Shown piece by piece: positions 20,704 through 29,600 of a DNA stretch of 29,600 bases. The notes under the pieces are model-generated. The model did no database searches and was not told the origin of the DNA. It worked only from the letters and a program-made list of their open reading frames with translations. Every line of letters begins with the position of its first letter. Positions within the stretch are counted from its first letter, which is position 1. The stretch is from Discostella pseudostelligera (Eukaryota; Bacillariophyta; Thalassiosirophyceae; Thalassiosirales; Thalassiosiraceae). The translations under genes were made by a program, and so were the position numbers. The stretch covers positions 1 through 29,600 of the forward strand of contig JALLBK010000182.1 of assembly GCA_036940085.1 (NCBI GenBank). Direction: 5' to 3'.

Positions 20704-22135
20704 ATGACAGACAATGATCTAGTAGACAACCCGCCATCATTGAGTGCCACTACCAATGCAAGCCTCACTCGCATGATGACACGCCAGGCCACTGCTGCTG
20801 CTGCTGCAGCAGCAGCTTTGCCATCAAATAATCATGATCATGGACATGGCAACACTGCTCTTCAAGCCACATCCATCTCCAATAATACTCATCCAGCTAC
20901 AACTCCTGACGCCAACAACCAACAAACAAGAACACAGCACTACAAGTCCAACCACTCATCTTTCAGCCATGTGTTTACATCCCAGAAGGGGATCTCTTCC
21001 CAGCGAACAAGGGCTGGAAATATGGCTACATTTGCTTGGGGGCAAGAGCCCAAAAGCAGGAGCACTTTCAGAAATCGCGTCCGACACCAGCGGAAAAAAG
21101 AAGGGAAACTATCCACGCAGTTGGATGTGGTTGAGTTGTCAGATATTGAAAATCTGTCTGAAAAGTATTCAGATGAATACCTTGCAAAATACGTAGTTGT
21201 GGTTGATGGAGGCAATGGTGGCAAGCCCGAACTAGTTCCTCCTCATGATTCAACATTCAAGACAATTAGGATAGCCAATGGAGAGCTAGTGGTGTGCGAG
21301 CCAAAAGAATCCTCTCGTGGTGTGACATGTAGTCCAATTCTAAAAGGTGGTGTTGCCCCTTTCACTTTGTTACCCAGAGAAGCAGCACTCAAAATTAACA
21401 AGGATGGGAAGGAGGTATGCAGAACCATGAGGTCCATCATTCAGAACCAAAAGACTTCATTGAAGAGGGGAAAGACAAAGGCGGTGTTCTTTGAAGAGGG
21501 AGGCAAGTTCTGCTGTATTGGGGCCAAACCATGTCGAAGTCGAACAGGGGTGGAACCTGGACATTTTGATCTGAAATTTGGTGTTACTGAGGAAGCATAT
21601 GATGTGATGGTGAATGCTGTCAAGCGGGCAGAGCATGCTTTTAAAGCTTTTGTGCCCACAACAGTGATTTGCCATATCGAAAAGGCAAGGGAGTTGCTTT
21701 CATATGAAGCAATTTTATCATTGTCGGAGGAGCAGGCGTTAGAGATCTACAGTGGCATTGCTTTCGGAGCCAATGTATTCCTACAATGTCACAAGATTTG
21801 GACTTCACTCTTTCTATTGTTCAGGTTCACGTTGACAACATTGATTACTCTCTTGATGACCAGCCAGTGAATTATTTTTGTTTTCCAAGGTTGGGTATGG
21901 CAATCCCTCTTCGGCCAGGTGATTTCCTACTGTTTAATGCTCTTGAGCCTCATTGCATCTCCTCAAGATGTAGCAATGCCACTATGTATTTTCCATGACT
22001 TACTATTTGAAGACTGCTGTTGTGGGTGGGAATGATAATCAGAAGAAGCTAAATGAAGAGGAGCAGAAATGTTTGAGTTTGTATGACGACACAATAGGGA
22101 AGCAGAAAAATAAGAAATGTAGATCAAGAGGGTAA
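20704..22135 (+). pseudogene. 2OG-Fe(II)-oxygenase-like gene with two frameshifts
   Basis: An intact first frame runs from ATG 20704 to about 21780. It encodes a disordered start (MTDNDLVDNPPSLSATTN, a poly-Ala run) and then conserved-looking sequence such as QRTRAGNMATFAWGQEPKS and FCCIGAKPCRSRTGVEPG. The reading then continues in another frame at 21786 with LDFTLSIVQVHVDN, FCFPRLGMAIPL and RPGDFLLFNALEPHCISS. After about 21985 it shifts again to YYLKTAVVGGNDNQKK, ending at TAA 22133-22135. The HVD (H-x-D), the downstream GDFLLFN and the distal EPH fit the iron-binding triad of 2-oxoglutarate dioxygenases; a TET/JBP-like relation is possible but not shown. Two shifts in one gene suggest a decayed copy or sequencing error. 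Splicing does not readily explain the first shift, which lies within continuous domain sequence. Confidence 0.6.
20797..20816. repeat. 20-bp perfect palindrome of CTG/CAG triplets
   Basis: Within the poly-Ala coding run, CTG triplets turn into CAG triplets around a central CTGCAG, so codons change from GCT to GCA. The result is a perfect 20-bp inverted repeat that could form a hairpin. It is explained by coding for alanine with triplet-slippage. Confidence 0.7.
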
Positions 22136-22260
22136 TGGACCACATTAATATCATTATCATGAATTGTTTGCGCTCTCTAAAGTACGACGATATCACACCC
22201 ATACCACCATGCATAGCCATAATGCATAGATAGCCATGCCATGCAGATTGAACTTACACA

Positions 22261-22302
22261 ATGACAGACAGGGATCTAGTAGACAACCCACCATCATTGG
22301 GT
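22261..22302 (+). repeat. Second copy of the 5' coding end of the 20704 gene
   Basis: The bases from 22261 match those from 20704 over about 40 bp with four mismatches. They encode MTDRDLVDNPPSLG followed by TGA, against MTDNDLVDNPPSLS in the first gene. Similarity stops at the TGA and does not extend upstream. This is a fragment of a tandem or dispersed copy of the same gene family. Confidence 0.75.
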
Positions 22303-22386
22303 TGAGCAATAATCATCCGACTCTGCTTTTTCCCAATCCCCGTATTTCAGGGGAGCAAAATCCTTAATTGGTTTGACGAACATCAC

Positions 22387-23186
22387 ATGAACATCATGGA
22401 CTTTTGCTGTCACAATATCCAAGTCGGTAGCAATGTCTATCGTCCTTCGACATTCCTCTATCGTTACATCCTTTGGACTTTCCACGCCTCCTACACCTCC
22501 GTCACCTTGGCATTCTTGCTCATTTACGTTATTGTCAATCTAGTCTTTGGAGGGCTATTATATGTGGCCGGAACAGCGGAACCATATTGCATCACCGCGA
22601 GTGGAGAATACTTTGGTGCGCATCCTCAGACTAAGCTTAGTGATGCGTTTGCATTGAGTTGGACGACATTTACAACTGTGGTATGTGTTCGACTTTGTTT
22701 GATATCGTGGTCATACCAAAGTTATTTCATTTCCAGTTTTTGCCGAGAACCTTACATGATGATTTCCTTACCTTTCCTCACGATGACAGGGTTATGGAAT
22801 TACGTACACCTCCACCTCAAATAACTTGGGCGACCCCTACCCCACGAATGCACCTGGACTGTGTTTTTGTGCACATCGGAGGCTTTCTTGGGGTCATTGT
22901 TTGCCGGAATGTGTGCTGCTATTTTGTATGGAAAGGTCAATCGCACTCAATCTCATTCGAGTATCATGTTTAGCAATGCAGTTTGTATTCAGTACGAAGA
23001 GGAGGAAGACGAGATCGAAGATGACGAAGAAGTACTAAGAGTAAAAGTAAGAGTAAACAACATTCACTTAAATAGTCTCTCTCACATAATATTTCCAACA
23101 ACTTTTCCTCTGACATCTATCTACAGATACGCTTCTGCCACGGTGTAATGACGACAATGTGTACCAAAGCGTTCGTTTTTCAATAA
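22387..23186 (+). pseudogene. Inward-rectifier-type (Kir) K+ channel, frameshifted and truncated
   Basis: Exon 22387-22680 encodes a first membrane helix (SVTLAFLLIYVIVNLVFGGL) and the pore helix (DAFALSWTTFTTV). A GTATGT..ACAG intron (22681-22789) is removed in phase 0, giving the K+ selectivity filter TTVGYG. Then LGDPYPTNAPGLC is followed, one frame away, by SEAFLGSLFAGMCAAILYGK, the second membrane helix of Kir channels, and by FSNAVCI. The shift falls in a run of five Ts at 22864-22868. After an acidic stretch a possible donor at 23047 and acceptor at 23126 lead to a short last exon ending at TAA 23184-23186, inside an AATAAA. The roughly 150-residue Kir cytoplasmic domain is missing. 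The N-terminus is also short; the frame is open upstream to the TGA of the repeat at 22261. A truncated working channel cannot be excluded if the T-run is a sequencing error. Confidence 0.65.
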
Positions 23187-25050
23187 AGCATAGATGGCCC
23201 CGCTGAGAGTTCCTTCCGCGACGCTTCATCCCGAAGAGGGCCATCATCAACATCCATATCGTCCTCTCCATTCACAACAACATGAGGAGGCCTTGTCACA
23301 ACATCTGCGTAGAACCTTCCTCTCTTATCAAAGAACTCATCAACAAGCGCCATGTCTTGATTAAAAACGAAGAAGAGAGCAATGCTGAGTTGTTGAATGC
23401 TCGTGAACCAAAAAAAGAATCGACGCAAGCCACTGGCATTCTTCGCGCCCATGATTGTAGTGCCACCGGAAGAAAATGCCCTGTTTTGAGCATCCCAGAC
23501 AAAGCAATTCTGTTCTCCTGAATTTCCGAAAATTGGTTTGTGGGGCTCACTTCTAGGCACCACTGCCTCAAACTTCTTTACTCCATTGCTATCGCTGTAG
23601 CACACAGTAATGCGATTCGTCTTGGAAGATATGAAAATCTCGAGCATCCCATTGTCACCAAGAAACACCCGATTCGGATCACCAATATGCCGGTTAGAAA
23701 TTGAGCGAGTAGGAGATCTGGAAAGTTGGGTCGAGAATAGTAGTTGGAGGTCGGCCTTTGCATTCATATCGGTTTTCTGAACATGATTCTGTGTCGTCGC
23801 AGAATCGGAAGAGGCATTATTGACCGATGAATACTGACCAAAGTCAGGATTGAAACCGAAGTTCATCAATGTCTCATATGCTTTCTCGTTCGAAGTTTGG
23901 AGCATGGTCCGGTCCGAATTGACTTCATATATTTTGGGCAACCCCAAGTGCTTCTGCGACGGCTTCTTGGTTTTCGGCTTGGGAGTTGGCATCCTATGAG
24001 TCTGCTGCTTAGTCGTTGACTGGCCATCTGCGACGCGAGATGAGCGTTGTGCATTGATATTGGGCACCTTTTGACGTGGAATATTGGGAGCAGTAGGATG
24101 TTTGACAGTATTGTTTGGATCGATGACGATATTTTCGGGCATCAAAATGTCAAAGAATTCGCCCGAAAGCATTTTCCTCGCACCCATTTCAATTGCATTC
24201 TCGACCCTTAACGGCAACATTGCCCCCAATTCATGCATTACGATGATAAGTTGCGAGACGTCACAGCGCTCCATTGAATTAAGTGTCGCGGGTGTTCCTC
24301 CAGCCGCTTCAATAAGCTGATTCCATTCCTGGACTGTCAACTTGCCAGAACCGCCAATGCAAACATACACATATTGTCCCGCTAGAACACCGCCAGGTGC
24401 ACGCTCAACATCTTCATTGTGGATGGACATGAAATTTTCACACGAGAGGATCTGTTTCGAGTCGCCAGAGTCCAATAGCCAATCAAGGGTGACCAAGTTC
24501 GAAGTATACTGATAAGCAAGCACGGCCTCGTAGGTGACAGGCATGGGTTTGCCCCAGTCGGATGCAATGAAGTGCGTAACGACGGATGCCTTCAGTTTCT
24601 TTGCGACCTTTTTCTAAAAGAGAGTGACAAATGAGTGTCTGCATCGCAATGATTCATCAAGCGTCAAATAACCAGTCGACTTACAATATGTTTTGCGGCA
24701 TCGTCAAATATTCGTGACCACCCGATGATTGGAACCTGAATGTTCTCATTGTCTTCTCCTTGCTCCTTCTCAGTTGAAGGGATTTCGCCGTGCTTCTTCA
24801 TTGCTGGCGAGACAAATTCGTTTTTGCCAGTAGCTTGAACACCAGCCTTGGCATCGCTCCGGTTGCGGGGAGTTGGACCCATTGTTTTCAGATTGAGTTT
24901 TGTGAAAAGTGCGGTCGACAAAATGAGAGTTATTTTGATGCAACTACCTACTGTGCCGTTGGAGTTGAGCATTGCCATCATCGCCAATCGCCGCATTTCA
25001 TCCGAACGAAGCGTTCGGTTCGCGATCTGCGGATGAAGTCTTTGACGCAT
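23180..25050 (-). CDS. BRCT-like domain protein
   Basis: Two exons, 25050-24685 and 24613-23180, joined by a GTAAGT..TTTAG intron of 71 bp in phase 0, give 599 residues. If the ATG at 24882 (MGPTPRNRSDAKAG) is the true start, the protein is 543 residues; the sequence before it looks non-coding in composition, so this start is attractive. Residues about 105-185 resemble a BRCT repeat: IFDDAAKHI, THFIASDWG and NLVTLDWLLDSGDSKQIL, with the conserved Trp. A second begins at GGVLAGQYVYVCIGGSGKL and has LIEAAGGTPA. A Lys/Pro/Thr-rich linker and a beta-rich C-terminal region (VFLGDNGMLEIFISSKTNRI) follow, without a recognised fold. BRCT pairs bind phosphopeptides in DNA-damage and replication proteins; that role is inferred. 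The 3' end overlaps the K+ channel remnant by a few bases on the opposite strand. Confidence 0.6.
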
Positions 25051-25159
25051 GAATTCTTCCCATTTTGAATTGCATCACACGACGCACATGACCGCGCGTC
25101 ATTCTCAAATATTTAGAATGACAAAAACCGTTACTCATGTGCAAAGGTTCAAACGAGTT

Positions 25160-26948
25160 TCACCTCCGTTGGTTCAACCGGGTTTGTCGCACGCGTTCTA
25201 ACTCCGCGCGCTTGGATTCGAGCAATTGTCGATCTGGACCTAAATAGTCGCGACGGTGGTGGTGCTGATCTCTCCCCTCCTGCGACGGTTCCTTCCGATG
25301 ATGTTGCTGAGAGTTTGATGTGGATGGCGGCAGCGTTGTGCCGACTAGACCATAACCTTGCTTTCCATTCCCTGCCACAGTCGCATTATTGTCATTATTG
25401 ATATTTGCATGATCGTGATGTGCTGTTCTTGCTGCCGACGCTGCCTCCTTTCGACCACCATTGTCGCTGTTGTCTGCATAATTGTTGTATTCGTCTCGAC
25501 TGCGATGGTGGCGATGTTCATCGCTTTTCCTCCTGCCACTGTTGCTCCTGTTGCCCGTTGTTGTCGCTACTGTAGCACGATGCTCGTCCGAAGAATGAAT
25601 GGCCCTACTATCTCTTCCCTCGTCGTGCACTCTTTCATCATCCCTTCTCCTCGACCTCTCACCATGATACCTGTCCGATTGAGGAGGGCTATCACTATCA
25701 GAACGATCACGATGGCGACGGTGATTTTGTCGGGTTGACTTTCTATCATCCTTCTTGCTAGAACGACGACTCCGATGATGCGACGATCGAGAATCCGACC
25801 TCGATGATGCGGAGGAGTCGGAGGAATAGGATGATNCGACGACTCCGATGATGCGACGATCGAGAATCCGACCTCGATGATGCGGAGGAGTCGGAGGAAT
25901 AGGATGATGAAGAGTAAGATGATGATGATGATGGCGATGTTGATCTGGAACGATGGTGTCGACGATAGCGACGATCTCGCTCATCGTCTCGTGATCTCCT
26001 ACTTCGTTTCCTTCTCTTCTCCATGCGACGATCGTCATGATGGTGGTGGCGACGACTGCTACTACGAAGACGTCGACGAGCATGTCGATCGTTAGATGGA
26101 TCTCCCTTCGTATCATCATGCCTCGAAATATCACCATTACCACCAGCTCTCTTACTCGAACCTTCTTTCGCGAGTCCTCCAGCTGTGGTTGAATAAGTAG
26201 GCATTTCTCCCTCTCCCTCACCCCGACGGAGGATTTGGACATCCAACCCAGCCCTTTCCATCAAGCGTTTCTTCTTCTGAACATCTTTCTCTTGTGCCAT
26301 TCGACGTTGATGTACCGCAAACATTGGGTCCTCATGACGTAGATGAAATTCCTTGTTCCATTCATGATGAGTATTGTCGAGGTCGTTGATATTGGAACTT
26401 TTGTTTTTTACTGGAGCGGCATCAGATGGTGCATCTTGTATGCGTAATGTCGTACCATCCCCTCCTCCTACTGCTGCTGCTGCTGTTGCTACTGCTCCAC
26501 CGTTACCGTCATTATTATATCCAGCACCAATTGTGGCACCATAGGTACTAGCCTTCTCTAACGCTCCCGTCATGGTCGATGCCAATGCAAAGTCTCCCGT
26601 ATTTCTGATTGAGCCCTCGGGGACATATTCCTTCCCTAGCAGATATGCCTCATTCTTCCTGGCCTCCTCCTCCGCTTGCACTTCATTAAATCCATCAGCA
26701 GCACCAGATTTGGTGCCCCCCTCATACATCCAATTAGTACCTCGATCGCCACTCACTCCATTATTATGCTTTCGTCCAGTTAATTTATCAAATTCTTCCC
26801 CCTCGCGCTCGGCCTTGATTTGATCTAATAATTCCTTGGTACGACGAGATTCCGATTCGGCCTTTTGCTCGGCAATCCAAACTTTTTCTTGGTTGGAGAT
26901 GTTGGATGTATGCCATGATTTCTTGGAGAGGAAGGATAGGCCGGGCAT
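25160..26948 (-). CDS. CWC25: Pre-mRNA-splicing factor CWC25, interrupted by an assembly duplication
   Basis: CWC25 acts in the catalytic spliceosome around the first transesterification step. The start MPGLSFLSKKSWHTSNISNQEKVWIAEQ is the Cir_N-type N-terminus of the family (compare LNLKKSWHP...EKVWKAEQK). KELLDQIKAEREGEE, NWMYEGGT and YLLGKEYVPEG follow, as do EDPMFAVHQRR and QKKKRLMERAG, which match the family core in order. The C-terminal half is an Arg/Ser/His/Asp-rich RS domain. Inside it an N at 25836 is flanked by an identical 72-bp repeat, and the frame shifts there. Removing one copy plus the N (73 bp) brings both halves into a single frame of 571 residues. The last stretch ends QLLESKRAELERVRQTRLNQ. 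I therefore regard the gene as intact in the organism. Confidence 0.85.
25764..25908. repeat. Perfect 72-bp direct repeat around an N (probable unmerged contig overlap)
   Basis: Bases 25764-25835 and 25837-25908 are identical, with only the N at 25836 between. The repeat breaks the CWC25 frame by one base (73 = 1 mod 3). The same layout recurs at 27136, which argues for an assembly cause. Confidence 0.85.
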
Positions 26949-27662
26949 TGTTTAGTGGTAGGAGTATGTATTATGGATTGATAGAGAGATAACGTTGCCG
27001 CCGCCGTCGTCCAATGGAATGGTGGATGGTGTGCTCGTCGTCATGGTTTTGCGCAGTGTGGAGTTCGGCACCCCGATCCGAGCGGCGCACGAAGACGGAC
27101 GACCACGTGGAAGAGAATGGGTGGTGCACCTTCTTNCCGAGCGGCGCACGAAGACGGACGACCACGTGGAAGAGAATGGGTGGTGCACCTTCTTTCTCGC
27201 ATTTGAATGGCTAGTACTGATTCCTACTCTACCTATCTTTAATTTCGAAATTTGAATTTCAAATTTAAATCAATTCCGCGTTATGTAGCCACGAAAAGGA
27301 TTGTGAACTGTTCCGAGTTCCGACGTATGTTCTCCTCACACCCCCAACTGAACAGTACGAACAGCCCTCGAGAGGCGGGCGCGCCATGTCGGAAAAGTGC
27401 TTACTAAATTTGATCTTGATCCAATTTGTGGATTACAATTGAAGACCGGAATAGAACAACTTTCTCAGAGCTGCATCGAGCTAAACACCTTTTTTTTCTT
27501 TAGCACAACCCTCATTTTCTGCAATGGCAAGTGTCCAATAATAATTTCCGCCATGCGCCCGCCATGGTCCATCATGGTAGGCGCCGCCATGTATGCCGGA
27601 GCGCTCCTCTCTAGAGCGGTAGAACTATCCACCGCGCCCAAGCTCAAGCCGACGGCACCAGC
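26949..27662. promoter_or_regulatory. Divergent region between CWC25 and the macro-DUF285 gene
   Basis: About 0.7 kb with the second N-flanked duplication, a CCACGTGG site (27103-27110, repeated at 27162-27169), an AT-rich near-palindrome around 27245-27270, and a GGGCGCGCCATGTCGG element at 27377 that recurs upstream of the TPP gene. A frame at 27397-27666 has no recognised domain and ends across the next start codon, so it is not called. Confidence 0.4.
27078..27194. repeat. Perfect 58-bp direct repeat around an N (probable unmerged contig overlap)
   Basis: Bases 27078-27135 equal 27137-27194, separated only by the N at 27136. It is non-coding here. As with 25836, the simplest reading is two contig ends joined without merging the shared sequence. 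Confidence 0.85.
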
Positions 27663-29600
27663 ATGACAATCTCACCAGTTGCATCGTACATCATCCAAGA
27701 CGCCACTCAGCCATTCCATCTAATCATCGCTCATGGGTCGGTGGTCGATTTTGTCTACCCCGCCAATCCGTCCAAGTCGGCCATCGTCAATGCAGCCAAC
27801 GAGGCATGTCTCGGTCTCGGTGAAGGTGGCGTCGATGGTGCCGTTAGTACTGCGGGTGGTTCAAATCTCTTGTCAGATAGAATGAACTTGCCCCCGGTGT
27901 ATGGCGTGCGTTGTTTCACGGGACGGGCGGTGATGACAGGTCCAAATAATTACGACACGTTAGCTGTACCCTATGTCATTCATGCCGTCGGACCAAACTA
28001 TTCCACATATAACGCCAACGATGAGGAAAGCATGCTTACGGGTGATCAATTGCTATATTCGGCATACACTTCCAGTATGGAATGTGGACAACGTGCAAAT
28101 TTGGAGGCGGTGGCCTTTTGTTTACTGTCGGCGGGAGTTTATCGCGGTTCGAGAGGTCTGCGGAGTGTGCTACGAATTGGATTAAATGCAATATCTGAGT
28201 TTGAAGGATATGAGGGGTTGAATGCAGTTTATGTATGCGGTTTTAGATCTGATGAAGTGAATGCATTGATTACTATTGCTGATGAGATTGGTTTGAGTAG
28301 AGTGCGTTCTTGGGCCAAGGGACATATTTTGGAAAGCATCGTTGATGGAGAGGATGATGAAAGCACCATTTCTCCCATTCCAATCGAGCAACAACTCACC
28401 GCGACAAATACAAAGACAAAGAGAGTAGGTAAACTGGAAGTCATCGATGATGGCATTGGTGACGAATGTATCAATCCTCCCATTCCAATTGAGCAACATC
28501 TCGCCGCGACAAATACAAAGACAAAGAGAGTAGGTAAACTGGAAGTCATCGATGATGGCGTAAATGACGAAAGTAACAATCCTCCCATTCCATTTGAGCA
28601 ATCCGCCGCGGTAGAAACAGAAAAAGGAGGCAAGCTTTTCGGTGATGGTGTTGATGACGAAACAACGAACAACGTCGCTTCACTAGAGGACGAAGGAATA
28701 GACCAACAAGTCGACCTACAGAGGATGGAAACTCCTGTCTCAGTCGCCTCTGGTCTTCTTGATGATACTGCGCAAAGAAGTACCAACACCGCGCTCCCAC
28801 CATCAGCAAGGAAGAGAACTTGGATCAATAGAATGTCCTCTCGTCAGATGATGACTGATGATGAAATCGAACAACCTGAAGATGTAGTTGTTGTGGAGGC
28901 ATCTTCTGACCCCCCTCCGCTATTACTAGAGGCAACGTTAGTTGACGACATTGTCTACGATGCTGTTGCCGTACGTCCGTCCTGGTGGAAAAGGCAACCG
29001 AAAGTTGCAGTGTGTGGATTGTTGTTGGCAACCGCGGTAGTCGTAGCGGCGGTGTCAGTGCCTTCGATTGTCCTCAGTGGTCGCATTCGGAAACAAAATT
29101 CAGCAATCCAACAGGGAGATGATATTATCGATGTGGAATCGACGCCTCAAATCGACAACGTCCCAATCAAGCGAGATGTGTGTTTTACCACTCGCGACAA
29201 ACTCGTCTCGGCAATCGAGCGATATTTAACAACGGAAGATTGCCCTAATAATAGAAACTGTGATGTGGGAACAGAGTATGGCTGGCCGATGGAAACTTGG
29301 TGTGTGTCCAATATCCAGGACATGTCATACTTGTTTTCAGGCCAAAGTGGCTTTACTGAAGATATATCTGGTTGGGATGTCAGCTCCGTCACTAACATGA
29401 GTTACATGTTCTATAATGCCTATACATTTAATGTCGACTTGTCAAGTTGGGATGTCAGCTCCGTCACTGACATACGTGAGATGTTCTACAATGCCACTGC
29501 ATTTAATGGCAACTTATCAAGTTGGGATGTAAGCTCCGTCACTACCATGAATGCGATGTTCCAATATGCCTCTGCATTTAGTAGCGACTTGTCGAGTTGG
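27663..29600 (+). CDS. Macro domain - transmembrane - DUF285 (BspA-like) repeat protein, 3' end outside window
   Basis: The frame is open from ATG 27663 to the window end (646 codons), with an in-frame TAG upstream. Residues about 20-215 form a macro (ADP-ribose-binding) domain: IVNAANEA at 41-48, the glycine-rich GEGGVDGAV at 53-61, VPYVIHAVGPNY at 102-113 and LLSAGVYRG near 154-162. Residues 238-340 are three tandem 35-residue repeats rich in Asp/Glu and Lys. A single hydrophobic helix lies at about 448-470, preceded by WWKRQPK and followed by GRIRKQ. Beyond it is a Cys-bearing stretch, then DUF285 repeats with a 25-residue period (WDVSSVT at 571, 596 and 621, each followed by an MF-containing segment). 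DUF285 repeats are leucine-rich-repeat-like and often surface-exposed. No N-terminal signal peptide is seen, so the macro domain is probably cytosolic and the repeats on the other side of the membrane (inference). Confidence 0.85.
   Translation, partial: MTISPVASYIIQDATQPFHLIIAHGSVVDFVYPANPSKSAIVNAANEACLGLGEGGVDGAVSTAGGSNLLSDRMNLPPVYGVRCFTGRAVMTGPNNYDTLAVPYVIHAVGPNYSTYNANDEESMLTGDQLLYSAYTSSMECGQRANLEAVAFCLLSAGVYRGSRGLRSVLRIGLNAISEFEGYEGLNAVYVCGFRSDEVNALITIADEIGLSRVRSWAKGHILESIVDGEDDESTISPIPIEQQLTATNTKTKRVGKLEVIDDGIGDECINPPIPIEQHLAATNTKTKRVGKLEVIDDGVNDESNNPPIPFEQSAAVETEKGGKLFGDGVDDETTNNVASLEDEGIDQQVDLQRMETPVSVASGLLDDTAQRSTNTALPPSARKRTWINRMSSRQMMTDDEIEQPEDVVVVEASSDPPPLLLEATLVDDIVYDAVAVRPSWWKRQPKVAVCGLLLATAVVVAAVSVPSIVLSGRIRKQNSAIQQGDDIIDVESTPQIDNVPIKRDVCFTTRDKLVSAIERYLTTEDCPNNRNCDVGTEYGWPMETWCVSNIQDMSYLFSGQSGFTEDISGWDVSSVTNMSYMFYNAYTFNVDLSSWDVSSVTDIREMFYNATAFNGNLSSWDVSSVTTMNAMFQYASAFSSDLSSW
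28374..28688 (+). repeat. Three tandem 105-bp (35-residue) coding repeats
   Basis: Units begin at 28374, 28479 and 28584, each with a Pro-Ile-Pro-x-Glu-Gln start. Units 1 and 2 are nearly identical (TNTKTKRVGKLEVIDDG in both); unit 3 is diverged. They form an acidic/basic linker between the macro domain and the membrane helix. Confidence 0.85.

Noticed and set aside
22294..22485. 63-codon minus-strand frame
   Set aside because: Antisense to the open frame leading into the K+ channel; no domain.
27397..27666. 89-codon plus-strand frame before the macro gene
   Set aside because: No domain; overlaps the macro-gene start by a few bases in another frame; contains poly-T and looks like leader sequence.
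1..29600. tRNA genes, CRISPR arrays, bacterial-type operons
   Set aside because: No tRNA B-box with a matching acceptor stem, no regularly spaced repeats with spacers, and the genes carry introns, so bacterial features are not expected.

Overview
This is a eukaryotic nuclear window, most likely from a centric diatom of the Thalassiosira/Skeletonema/Cyclotella kind. The genes carry short introns (about 70-125 nt, GT..AG, often GTGAGT or GTAAGT donors). They stand singly on both strands with no operon logic, and are full of trinucleotide-repeat low complexity (poly-Ala, poly-Asp, poly-Ser). The set includes a galactolipid synthase of photosynthetic eukaryotes, an exocyst subunit, a spliceosome factor and a BspA-like (DUF285) repeat protein of the type abundant in diatoms. 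The species is inferred, not proven. No tRNA, rRNA, CRISPR or IS element was recognised.

Layout. 1-1470 (+): 3' part of a digalactosyldiacylglycerol synthase. 1683-4650 (-): a thiamine-diphosphate enzyme fused to a C-terminal cupin. Its upstream region (4651-5816) holds a cluster of CTCCACGTGGAG palindromes. 5817-7493 (-): an unrecognised low-complexity protein. 8073-12225 (+): exocyst SEC8/EXOC4 in four exons. 12390-14414 (-): a DUF2786-type protein in two exons. 14750-16352 (+): an EF-hand membrane protein in three exons. 16919-18607 (+): a flavin-containing monooxygenase. 18684-19412 (-): a glutathione S-transferase cut at its 5' end by an assembly N. 19413-20703: no supported gene. 20704-22135 (+): a frameshifted 2OG-Fe(II)-oxygenase-like gene, with a second copy of its 5' end at 22261. 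22387-23186 (+): a broken inward-rectifier-type K+ channel. 23180-25050 (-): a BRCT-like protein. 25160-26948 (-): splicing factor CWC25, disrupted by an assembly duplication around an N. 27663-29600 (+): an open-ended gene joining a macro domain, a transmembrane helix and DUF285 repeats.

The genes do not form one pathway. DGD serves thylakoid lipid synthesis, SEC8 exocytosis and CWC25 splicing. FMO and GST lie convergently 76 bp apart and both have redox or detoxification chemistry, but nothing shows co-regulation. The most unusual items are two domain fusions (TPP enzyme-cupin; macro-TM-DUF285), the palindrome cluster upstream of the TPP gene, and the 20.7-23.2 kb stretch, where two decayed genes sit beside a duplicated gene start. 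Two of the three Ns are flanked by perfect direct repeats (72 and 58 bp) and look like unmerged contig ends rather than biology.
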